Positions 1 to 5,274 of a DNA stretch of 6,609 bases are shown here, in pieces; positions within the stretch are counted from its first letter, which is position 1, and every line of letters begins with the position of its first letter. Source of the DNA: DASUFH01 sp036274645 (GTDB lineage: Bacteria > Acidobacteriota > Terriglobia > 20CM-2-55-15); NCBI GenBank assembly GCA_036274645.1, contig DASUFH010000044.1:1-6609 (forward strand), written 5' to 3'. Position numbers and translations under genes: made by a program. The notes under the pieces are model-generated. The model did not search any database. It was not told the DNA's origin and saw only the letters and a list, made by a program, of their open reading frames with translations.

Positions 1-57
1 ACTGCAGACAAACAGTAACGTCAGAACGCGGAATGCCTTGGAACAGCCTGGGGTCAT
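1..57 (-). CDS. N-terminus of an exported protein (partial, runs off left edge)
   Basis: The reverse strand from an ATG at 57-55 reads open for 19 codons to the window edge, giving MTPGCSKAFRVLTLLFVCS. A Lys and an Arg are followed by a hydrophobic run (VLTLLFV), the usual n- and h-regions of a Sec signal peptide. The Cys at residue 18 follows Leu-Phe-Val, a poor lipobox because a small residue is expected just before the Cys, so lipoprotein status cannot be decided. The start is supported by a strong purine-rich ribosome-binding site 8 nt upstream. The gene is divergent from the 97-aa gene at 132. The mature protein lies outside the window, so no function can be given. Confidence 0.75.
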   Translation of the reverse strand, partial: MTPGCSKAFRVLTLLFVCS

Positions 58-65
58 GAACGATT

Positions 66-74
66 CTCCTTCCT
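66..74 (-). promoter_or_regulatory. Ribosome-binding site of the left-edge gene
   Basis: On the reverse strand this reads AGGAAGGAG, with the GGAG core (66-69) 8 nt before the ATG at 57. This good Shine-Dalgarno match is the main reason to accept the short partial gene, which is otherwise too short to judge. Confidence 0.75.
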
Positions 75-85
75 GATTTGAAACG

Positions 86-114
86 AACGCCCGGAAACGT
101 CCAGGCCGGGTGTT
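86..114. repeat. Imperfect inverted repeat between divergent genes (operator candidate)
   Basis: The arms AACGCCCGG (86-94) and CCGGGTGTT (106-114) are inverted copies with one mismatch in nine, around an 11-nt centre. They lie between two divergent starts. The centre sits where the -35 region of the rightward promoter (-10 at 118-123) would be, a suitable place for a dimeric regulator. A chance GC-rich hairpin is the alternative; there is no T-run to make it a terminator. Confidence 0.35.
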
Positions 115-117
115 GGG

Positions 118-123
118 TATACT
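118..123 (+). promoter_or_regulatory. Candidate -10 box for the 97-aa gene (near-leaderless)
   Basis: TATACT matches the TATAAT consensus at five of six positions. It ends 8 nt before the ATG at 132, so transcription would begin about 1-2 nt before, or at, the start codon. No Shine-Dalgarno sequence lies between, which fits a leaderless transcript. I see no good -35 match 16-18 nt upstream; that region is occupied by the inverted repeat at 86-114. Confidence 0.5.
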
Positions 124-131
124 AACTGGAC

Positions 132-425
132 ATGCCAAAGAAAACTGATCGCCTGGAGATTCGCTGCACGTGCTGCGACGCCGTGCTGACCGTGGACCGG
201 ACAACCGGCGACGTGCTGTTTACGGAAAAGCCGAAGAAGAAGAACCTGTCGTTCGATGAGGCCTTGAACAAGGTGCACGCCGACAAGGAGACCGCCGACG
301 ACCGCTTCAACGAGGCGTTCGAACGCGAGAAAGCGCGATTAAAGGCGGTGGAAGGAAAGTTCGAAGAGGCGCTCAAGCGGAAAGATGAACTGGAGGAGCC
401 GATCCGCCCCCTCGATTACGATTGA
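132..425 (+). CDS. Small uncharacterised protein: Cys cluster plus three 18-residue helical repeats
   Basis: This is a 97-aa cytoplasmic protein with no signal peptide or membrane segment. Residues 8-31 form a short head with a Cys-x-Cys-Cys cluster (C12, C14, C15) followed by a likely beta hairpin (VLTVDRTTGDVLF), reminiscent of a small metal- or thiol-binding fold. Residues 41-94 are highly charged and helix-forming, with FDEAL, FNEAF and FEEAL at residues 41, 59 and 77, exactly 18 apart. The tail is acidic (PLDYD). I have an impression of similar proteins in Acidobacteriota and deltaproteobacteria with a Cys-containing head and an FEEAL-type helix, but I know no function or name. The ATG is the only plausible start and lacks a ribosome-binding site; the -10-like TATACT suggests a leaderless mRNA. 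The 3' end overlaps the convergent lhgO by 10 nt. Codon bias favours G/C at third positions, as in the neighbours. Confidence 0.85.
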   Translation: MPKKTDRLEIRCTCCDAVLTVDRTTGDVLFTEKPKKKNLSFDEALNKVHADKETADDRFNEAFEREKARLKAVEGKFEEALKRKDELEEPIRPLDYD

Positions 426-1633
426 TTCCGGACTTCCGCAACCATGGCTGCGATCGTCGCGCCGATCCGCAGCGACGACGTCGCCGCGGGAGAAGGCGCG
501 TTCAGAACGTGGACCATGCCCTCCGCGCGAACCACACTGAAATCGTCGAGCAGATTCCCCGCCGGATCCATCGCCTGGGCGCGCACCCCCGAACCTGCGG
601 GAGCGACATCTTCCGGCCGCAGATCCGGCAGGAGGCGTTGCAGCGCCTTCACAAACGCGCCCTTGCTGAGCGAACGCCAGACTTCACCCATTCCCGTTGG
701 CCAGCACCGCCCCGCCATTTTCCAGAATCCGGCATAACTGAAAATGTCCACGATGTCTCGCAGATCGGCGTCGGTCTTACGATAGCCTTCCCTTTTGAGA
801 GCCAGCACCGCGTTGGGACCGGCCTCCACCCCGCCGCCGATCATGCGCGTGAAATGCACTCCGAGGAAAGGGAAGCCGGGATCCGGAACGGGATAGATGA
901 GATTTCGGACCAGCGACTGGCGGGATGGCGTCAACTCGTAGTATTCACCTCGGAATGGAACAATGCGCACCCCCGGATCGACACCGCAAAGACGCGCGAC
1001 CCGGTCCGACTGCAGCCCGCCGCAGTTCACCAGCGTCCGGCAGCGCGCATCGCCGGCGGCGGTCTCCAATACAATGGTCCCGTCGATCCGCCGGAATCCG
1101 GTCACGGCCGCCCCGGTCCGAATTTCACACCCTCGATCGCGAGCCAGTCGCGCCATTGTCTCGGCAACAACCTTGTAGTCCACAATACCCGTCTGGGGAA
1201 CAAACAGTCCGCGCAGTCCGGCCGCATGCGGTTCGTGCTCGCGAATCTCTTCGGCAGTCAGCCACCGAATGCCCTTCAGTCCATTCGCTTCGCCGCGACG
1301 ATGCAGTTCTTCGAGCCGTGGCAGCTCGTTTTCCCGGGTCGCCACGACGATCTTGCCGCAGCGTTCATGGGGGATGTCGTGCTCTTCGCAAAACCGGAAC
1401 ATGGCGGCGCTGCCTTCGACCGAAAATCGGGCTTTCATGGACCCGGGCTTGTAATAAAGTCCGGAATGAATGACGCCGCTGTTGTGTCCCGTCTGGTGTT
1501 GAGCCACCTTGCGCTCCGCTTCCAGCAGAACGAGGCGGACTCCCGGAGTTGCGTCAAGCAACGCGTTCGCCGTGGCCAGGCCGACAATGCCACCGCCGAT
1601 GATTGCAATATCGTGAATCCCGTCGCGCGTCAT
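416..1633 (-). CDS. lhgO: L-2-hydroxyglutarate oxidase (FAD-dependent)
   Basis: This 405-aa protein of the DAO/GlpO-type FAD oxidoreductases oxidises L-2-hydroxyglutarate to 2-oxoglutarate, passing electrons to the quinone pool or oxygen. It closely follows the E. coli LhgO pattern. The dinucleotide-binding GGGIVG (13-18) in the first beta-alpha-beta unit is followed by the ribose-binding acid E38. Family blocks HQTGHNSGVIHSGLYY (46-61), PFRGEYY and NLIYPVPDP, and the FAD-closing NAPSPAATSSLRIG (378-391), are all present. Length is typical (about 400-420), with no frameshift or missing key residue. In E. coli the enzyme works after CsiD in lysine/glutarate breakdown; elsewhere it removes L-2-hydroxyglutarate made by promiscuous dehydrogenases. 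No csiD or gab genes are visible here, so a repair role is an equal possibility. The ATG puts the Rossmann motif at residues 9-18, as expected. There is no clear ribosome-binding site, only a close -10-like box. It converges with the 97-aa gene. Confidence 0.95.
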   Translation of the reverse strand: MTRDGIHDIAIIGGGIVGLATANALLDATPGVRLVLLEAERKVAQHQTGHNSGVIHSGLYYKPGSMKARFSVEGSAAMFRFCEEHDIPHERCGKIVVATRENELPRLEELHRRGEANGLKGIRWLTAEEIREHEPHAAGLRGLFVPQTGIVDYKVVAETMARLARDRGCEIRTGAAVTGFRRIDGTIVLETAAGDARCRTLVNCGGLQSDRVARLCGVDPGVRIVPFRGEYYELTPSRQSLVRNLIYPVPDPGFPFLGVHFTRMIGGGVEAGPNAVLALKREGYRKTDADLRDIVDIFSYAGFWKMAGRCWPTGMGEVWRSLSKGAFVKALQRLLPDLRPEDVAPAGSGVRAQAMDPAGNLLDDFSVVRAEGMVHVLNAPSPAATSSLRIGATIAAMVAEVRNQS

Positions 1634-1643
1634 ACGACCAATG

Positions 1644-1649
1644 ATTCTA
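1644..1649 (-). promoter_or_regulatory. Candidate -10 box for lhgO
   Basis: The reverse strand reads TAGAAT, five of six to consensus, ending 10 nt before the lhgO ATG at 1633. Transcription would start about 3 nt before the ATG, giving a very short or absent leader. This fits the lack of a Shine-Dalgarno sequence. The -35 position has only a weak TTCAGC-like match, so this is tentative. Confidence 0.35.
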
Positions 1650-1764
1650 ACTCGGCCGTGTGGGTTCGCTGAAGCGGCAGCGAAAAAGAAGGAACAGACG
1701 AAGAGGGCAACAGAAAAGAAACGGACGAGACATCGTCAGATGACTGCCCGTTGAAGACTCTATT

Positions 1765-1965
1765 CTAGGGTTTCGCTTTTACCGTAAGCGGCGATCTTTT
1801 TTGATTCTGTCTATTCCCGGCCTGCGACTCAGCAACGATCGTAGCTGGACCGCTCGTTGCATTGCCCGGAATAGAGACGCTTACAGAGAATGCCCAAAAC
1901 CTGTCCGTCTCAATGCGACCAATCTCGGCAGTCCTGCCTTCCTGAACGAACAGAATCGCAACCAC
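1765..1965 (-). pseudogene. Possible remnant of an Ig-like secreted domain, or a small coupled ORF
   Basis: A 66-codon frame starts at GTG (1965), one nucleotide after the DUF1810 TAG, and ends at TAG (1765). Its centre has the pattern TDRFWAFSVSVSIPGNATSG, then PATIVAES and a final PLTVK. This resembles the last strands of bacterial Ig-like modules, which commonly read D-G-x-F-x-x-x-V-x-I-P-x-x-A-x-x-G-x-x-x-I-x-A followed by LTV. The same frame continues upstream as ERVSV inside the DUF1810 3' end before a stop at 1992-1990, so any missing N-terminal part is not here. The GGAAAGG in the last DUF1810 codons could serve as a ribosome-binding site, so translation is possible. No signal peptide is visible. 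A degraded 3' fragment of a secreted protein is the likelier reading; chance composition cannot be excluded. Confidence 0.35.
1810..1875. repeat. Nested inverted repeat (two-level hairpin)
   Basis: The outer arms TCTATTCCCGGC (1810-1821) and GCCCGGAATAGA (1864-1875) pair at 11 of 12 positions. Inside them GCAACGA (1832-1838) and TCGTTGC (1854-1860) pair perfectly around a 15-nt loop. Either strand could fold into an interrupted stem with 18 base pairs in 66 nt. It overlaps the doubtful 1765-1965 frame. It may be a structured RNA, the trace of a small mobile element, or chance. Confidence 0.45.
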
Positions 1966-1966
1966 G

Positions 1967-2401
1967 CTAACCCTTTCCGCCGAGCAATGTCAGGGTCATC
2001 GGATCCGGCTGGGAGTTGTAGTACTTCCTCAATGCGGCCGCGAATACGGCTTCCTCAGGCGCGGCCAGAAGAAACAGGGTCATCGAGGAACGAAACTTGA
2101 GATCGTCCGGATAGCCGAGTATCTGCGATATATCGCGGGAACTCACGGCATTGACCAGACTCACGCACTCCACCAGCCGTGGACCAAGCGCGGGATGCGC
2201 GAGATACGCCCGGGCTTCATCGAGGCTGCGAATGGCATACAACTGCGCCATGGAGCTCGATCCCAATCCCGCAATTTGCGGAAAGATGAACCACATCCAG
2301 TGGCTGCGTTTGACGCCGGCCCGCAACTCGGAGAGAACACGCTCGTAGATGGGATCTTGCGCGCGAACAAAGCGGTCAAGATCGTAGGGATCCGGATTCA
2401 T
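1967..2401 (-). CDS. DUF1810 (Rv1873-like) family protein
   Basis: This 144-aa soluble protein of the DUF1810 family (mostly alpha-helical, typified by M. tuberculosis Rv1873) has no established biochemical function. It shows the family landmarks in order: LDRFVRAQ (8-15), the aromatic block SHWMWFIFPQ (33-42) followed by GLG, AYLAHPALGPRL (65-76), and LGYPDDLKFRSSMTLF (95-110). Length is normal for the family (about 140-150). The reading frame is open for 39 more codons upstream, but those overlap the yfhO 3' end and are unlike the family. The ATG at 2401 gives the usual N-terminus just before LDRF and has AGAAAGG 6 nt upstream. It begins 32 nt after the yfhO stop on the same strand, so the two are probably co-transcribed. 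Some databases label members calpastatin, which I regard as a misannotation. Confidence 0.92.
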   Translation of the reverse strand: MNPDPYDLDRFVRAQDPIYERVLSELRAGVKRSHWMWFIFPQIAGLGSSSMAQLYAIRSLDEARAYLAHPALGPRLVECVSLVNAVSSRDISQILGYPDDLKFRSSMTLFLLAAPEEAVFAAALRKYYNSQPDPMTLTLLGGKG

Positions 2402-2407
2402 GACACG

Positions 2408-2414
2408 CCTTTCT
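2408..2414 (-). promoter_or_regulatory. Ribosome-binding site deciding the DUF1810 start
   Basis: The reverse strand reads AGAAAGG, 6 nt before the ATG at 2401. This supports the 144-aa start over the upstream in-frame start at 2518, which would overlap the preceding gene by 85 nt. Confidence 0.6.
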
Positions 2415-2433
2415 GGTTGAAACAGGGGCGGCT

Positions 2434-4995
2434 TCAGGCGTGGGCGGGCGCCGTGACGCCCGGCAGCTTCGGGAGCCGGCGACGCTGCCACGCCAGTACT
2501 GAGACCACTGCGCTCCATAGTAGCAGGGCCGCAACTCCAGCAGACGAGACCGCAACTCCTCGATAGAAACTGGCCGGGGCATACACAAAACGAATCGTGC
2601 TCGGACCGGAACCAACGGACACGCCGCGCAGGGCATGGTTGACGCGCAGAATCGGAACCGGCTGATCGTTGACGGTGGCCGTCCAGCCACGGTCCCAGCG
2701 ATCCGCCAGTACGACCAGACCCGCGGTTTCCATCTTCGCGTCGAGGGTGACTGATTGCGGCGTCTCATCCACAAAACGCACCGAGCCAACACTTTCGTTC
2801 GGCAGATCGATGGGTGTCTCGAGGTACGCAATTTCGCCGGGTTCAAATGACCCGCTGTTCATCGCCTGCAAACGGGCCTCTTCGTCGGCGATGACCTGCG
2901 CCTTCTTCGGAACAAACGCCCGGGGCAGCGCCCGCTCGTTGGCCAGCACCCAGTAATCATCGTCGGTGTACAGCGGATGGATATTCGGCGGCGGGACACC
3001 ACGGAAGATGATGTACCGGACGCTGAGCATGTCGAGGATGGAGGAAACGCGCGGCATTCCGGTGGTCGCGTCATTGAAAACTGTTGGAGCCATCAGTTGC
3101 GTTGCAGCGTACGCGGTCTGCGCGCTCAGGGGATTCCTCGCCAGTTGCAGCAGCCGGACCAGGCGCGACGGATCCACGCCGTCATAACCGCGAATATCCG
3201 ACAACCCCGCCGCCTGGGCCAGATTGGCGGGCAGGCAGTTGAATCCGATGATGCGCCCCTCCGCCTCACTGGCAAGGCGCTCGAAGATCGGGACCCTTGG
3301 GAAATACAATGCGGATCGGGTCTGAGCCGCGTGCCCGTAGCCAAAGTAAAGGAGTTCCAGCATGAGAAGGGAGGTCAGCGCCGGCACAACCCATCGACGT
3401 TGGCCCATACGCCCCATCAGAACTCCCCATGCGACAATGCCGAGCAGGCAGAACGCCGCGTTGGTCACGTAGGCGATTCGAAAACTCTTCTGGATTTCCG
3501 CCACTTCCCAGGGCTCGTCAATATCGCGAATCGGCGCGTTCTGGATGGCCGCTCCCAACTGTGACGCAATCGGCTCGGGCAGCACGACGGAACGATATCC
3601 GCACCACAGGCTCAGAGCCAGCAACACGGAGATCGGAACCCAGAACCAGCCCCGGCGCGGAATCCGCTTCTGCAACAGGAGATCGAACCCCATGGCGGCT
3701 AAAGCAGTGAACGCAAACGCGCCAACAAACGCCATGCGGTTGTGGGACATCAGGTTCAGCATCGGCAGCCGCAACAACTGCACCAGGCCCGGCACATCGA
3801 ATGCCCAGCTTAATGAAAGGAACACGAGAAACACCATCTGGAACACGTGGGAACGGCGCCGGCGGAAGAACGCCAGCGGAGCAAGCACGAGACAGGCTAC
3901 AGAGCCCGTGTAGGCGGCGGCTGAACTTTCCGGCAGCGCCATTGCGCCGATGCGGAAACTGCCCCGGCGGGAAGAGCCATACATGTCCGGAAGGACCACC
4001 TGCGGAACAGCGGCGAGACCGACTGGAGGCCGCTCCTCAGCGCCTTCGCTTCGTCGAATCACCCGAAATCCGTTTTCAAGGTATTCCCCCAACGGAAGCA
4101 GGATCCAGGCGCTGCAGACGAAACCCAGCGCCCATGCCAATGCCAGCGCAGCCGGAGCCTGTATTCCCCGGCGCGAGAACACGCCCGATCCATACTCCTC
4201 TACCAGACGCCAGACCGCGTAAATACCGGAAACAAGCAAGACCTGCCCTGCAACATCGAGCGCGCCTCCAACCAGGAGAAACGTGGTCACCACGCATACC
4301 ACCGGACCGCCCCAGCTCCACGGTCTTCTGACGGTCTGGTCCACGGCAATCAGGCTCCAGGGCAGCCAGCACATGACAGCCGGCAGCCACTGGCCAACCC
4401 ACAGGATGTACGCGCCGGTCAGCGGATATGCCCATGCGGCAATGATCGATGGCCAGGGCCCCAGTCCGAGCGTGCGCCGGCAAAACACGTACATTCCCAA
4501 ACCTGCAATCAACGCGACCAGCATCTGCGTCCAGGCGAGAATCACCGGAGAGGAAATCAGATAGGCGATCAACCACGGGGGCGACAGGCCGAGCGCGTAA
4601 AGCGGCGCGCCGGCAAACCGGTAGGGAGTCCAGAGCGGCAGCCGGCCGGCCTGGAGTTCGGACGCCACAAACTGGCGCTCCGGCTCGATGAAGAACACCA
4701 GATCGCCCAATGTCACGTTATGGGCTGTCAGATCTTTCGTTTCGTCGGTCTGCGGCAGATACACGCCCGGAGACGCAAGCATCCGGAGCGGAAGCAGAAT
4801 GCGGGAACCGACCAGCGATGGCCCGTAGAGAATGGCCTGGCCCAGAACGATTCCCAAAAGGGCCATAGCCAGCCCGCCAACAGCGCTGTGCGCGAAGCCC
4901 CGCGGAGCCTTCCGGTCAACGATGGCGATCTGAGGCTCCGCCGATTCAACGACAGAGCTGCTTTTGCGCACGGTCCGCTGCTTTTTCTGCCGCAT
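2434..4995 (-). CDS. YfhO-family multi-pass membrane protein, probable GT-C-type glycosyltransferase
   Basis: The product is 853 aa. The basic N-terminus (MRQKKQRTVRK) is cytosolic and precedes a first membrane segment at about 36-58. A large first extracytoplasmic loop carries the family block GDLVFFIEPERQF (97-109) and LPLWTPYRFAGAPL (119-132). Many further membrane segments follow. From about 580 a long soluble domain ends in the typical WDRGWTATVND...RFVYAPASFYR region (767-812), then a last membrane segment (about 813-835) and a basic tail. B. subtilis YfhO and Listeria GtlB of this family are thought to transfer sugars from undecaprenyl phosphate onto teichoic acids outside the membrane. 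The acceptor here is unknown, and no CsbB/GtcA-like partner is present. Length fits the family (about 850-900). An in-frame GTG at 5091 would add 32 residues lacking membrane or family features and has no ribosome-binding site, so I chose the ATG at 4995, with a weak GAAGAG about 10 nt upstream. Probably co-transcribed with the DUF1810 gene. Confidence 0.9.
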   Translation of the reverse strand: MRQKKQRTVRKSSSVVESAEPQIAIVDRKAPRGFAHSAVGGLAMALLGIVLGQAILYGPSLVGSRILLPLRMLASPGVYLPQTDETKDLTAHNVTLGDLVFFIEPERQFVASELQAGRLPLWTPYRFAGAPLYALGLSPPWLIAYLISSPVILAWTQMLVALIAGLGMYVFCRRTLGLGPWPSIIAAWAYPLTGAYILWVGQWLPAVMCWLPWSLIAVDQTVRRPWSWGGPVVCVVTTFLLVGGALDVAGQVLLVSGIYAVWRLVEEYGSGVFSRRGIQAPAALALAWALGFVCSAWILLPLGEYLENGFRVIRRSEGAEERPPVGLAAVPQVVLPDMYGSSRRGSFRIGAMALPESSAAAYTGSVACLVLAPLAFFRRRRSHVFQMVFLVFLSLSWAFDVPGLVQLLRLPMLNLMSHNRMAFVGAFAFTALAAMGFDLLLQKRIPRRGWFWVPISVLLALSLWCGYRSVVLPEPIASQLGAAIQNAPIRDIDEPWEVAEIQKSFRIAYVTNAAFCLLGIVAWGVLMGRMGQRRWVVPALTSLLMLELLYFGYGHAAQTRSALYFPRVPIFERLASEAEGRIIGFNCLPANLAQAAGLSDIRGYDGVDPSRLVRLLQLARNPLSAQTAYAATQLMAPTVFNDATTGMPRVSSILDMLSVRYIIFRGVPPPNIHPLYTDDDYWVLANERALPRAFVPKKAQVIADEEARLQAMNSGSFEPGEIAYLETPIDLPNESVGSVRFVDETPQSVTLDAKMETAGLVVLADRWDRGWTATVNDQPVPILRVNHALRGVSVGSGPSTIRFVYAPASFYRGVAVSSAGVAALLLWSAVVSVLAWQRRRLPKLPGVTAPAHA

Positions 4996-5059
4996 TAAAA
5001 TTAGCTCTTCGGCGAGAAAACTGTTGTTCCCGCCGATGTTTACTGGAATTTGTGGCGTG

Positions 5060-5088
5060 AGAATATTTCGAAACAGGAGGATGCGCAA
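5060..5088 (-). promoter_or_regulatory. Weak candidate promoter for the yfhO-like gene
   Basis: On the reverse strand TTGCGC (5088-5083) and TATTCT (5065-5060) are spaced by 17 nt. Each is only a partial match to TTGACA and TATAAT. If used, transcription would begin near 5053, downstream of the alternative GTG start at 5091, giving a leader of about 58 nt and supporting the ATG at 4995. Confidence 0.25.
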
Positions 5089-5136
5089 CACCTAAATCGT
5101 CGCTCAGCACAGTCCCGCGACTTTGCGCGACAGAAG

Positions 5137-5165
5137 TGTAAGGGCGGTCGATGACCGCCCCTACA
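5137..5165. repeat. 13-bp palindromic hairpin, likely dispersed REP-like repeat
   Basis: The arms TGTAAGGGCGGTC (5137-5149) and GACCGCCCCTACA (5153-5165) are inverted copies with one mismatch, around a 3-nt centre GAT. It lies between divergent genes, where no terminator is needed, and no T-run follows. The GTAGGGGCGG...CCGCCCCTAC style is familiar from small palindromic repeats scattered between genes of several phyla. A regulator site is the alternative. Confidence 0.6.
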
Positions 5166-5190
5166 AGGCAGAAAAGGACCTCAGGCGGAC

Positions 5191-5222
5191 GCGGGCCGCC
5201 CAATTCCGATGTTCCGGCCCGC
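5191..5222. repeat. Inverted repeat near the secreted-protein promoter
   Basis: GCGGGCC (5191-5197) and GGCCCGC (5216-5222) are perfect 7-nt inverted arms separated by 18 nt. They end 8 nt before the -10-like TATCAT at 5231, so they would span the -35 region and might be an operator. In GC-rich DNA a 7-nt pair can arise by chance. Confidence 0.25.
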
Positions 5223-5230
5223 CGGTGGTT

Positions 5231-5236
5231 TATCAT
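5231..5236 (+). promoter_or_regulatory. Candidate -10 box for the secreted modular protein
   Basis: TATCAT matches TATAAT at five of six positions. The start of transcription would be near 5243, giving a leader of about 32 nt that contains the strong GGAGG at 5263. No good -35 box is visible at 16-18 nt, so an activator or another sigma factor may be involved. Confidence 0.35.
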
Positions 5237-5262
5237 TCGACGACGCCATGTTTCGCCCGACC

Positions 5263-5267
5263 GGAGG
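5263..5267 (+). promoter_or_regulatory. Strong ribosome-binding site fixing a GTG start
   Basis: GGAGG (extended GGAGGAAA) lies 7 nt before the GTG at 5275. An in-frame ATG at 5248 lies upstream of it without any ribosome-binding site of its own, so GTG is the better start. It also puts the signal peptide right at the N-terminus. Confidence 0.85.
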
Positions 5268-5274
5268 AAATTTC

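Larger units (their letters stand above)
1634..1966. other. Gene-poor spacer between DUF1810 gene and lhgO
   Basis: This 333-nt stretch has no confidently annotated gene. From right to left it holds a 66-codon minus-strand frame that looks like a domain remnant (1765-1965), a nested inverted repeat inside it (1810-1875), a T6 run (1797-1802), a purine-rich stretch on the plus strand (about 1680-1730) and the lhgO promoter candidate. I see no tRNA, insertion-sequence end or well-formed rho-independent terminator for the leftward transcript. The upstream yfhO-DUF1810 unit may therefore read through toward lhgO, or stop by another mechanism. Confidence 0.6.

Noticed and set aside
122..376. 84-codon minus-strand frame opposite the 97-aa gene
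   Set aside because: It is a Ser/Phe-rich antisense shadow of a conserved charged helix gene and would also cover the divergent promoter.
422..1672. 416-codon open frame on the plus strand across lhgO
   Set aside because: It is fully antisense to a clearly recognised LhgO, its translation is rich in Arg, His and Pro with no family pattern, and high G+C with strong codon bias explains a long open antisense frame.
1680..1730. Purine-rich stretch upstream of lhgO as a coding start or binding tract
   Set aside because: No open frame with a start and plausible protein was found on either strand, and purine skew alone is not evidence of function.
1774..1802. Possible plus-strand terminator (CGCTT/AAGCG stem, then T6)
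   Set aside because: The stem is only 5 bp, is separated from the T-run by 6 nt, and no plus-strand gene ends nearby; the frame around it on the minus strand explains the A/T bias about as well.
2402..2518. 39-codon N-terminal extension of the DUF1810 protein
   Set aside because: It overlaps the yfhO 3' end by 85 nt, is Pro/Arg-rich and unlike the family, and the ATG at 2401 has its own ribosome-binding site and the normal family N-terminus.
2977..3564. 195-codon plus-strand frame inside the YfhO-like gene
   Set aside because: It is antisense to a well-supported membrane protein, with no recognisable domain and no ribosome-binding site seen.
4996..5091. GTG start adding 32 residues to the YfhO-like protein
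   Set aside because: No ribosome-binding site precedes it, the added residues have no family likeness, and the basic MRQKKQ start just before the first membrane segment is more natural.
5248..5274. In-frame ATG nine codons upstream of the secreted-protein start
   Set aside because: It lies before the strong GGAGG at 5263 and has no ribosome-binding site of its own; GTG at 5275 places the signal peptide correctly.
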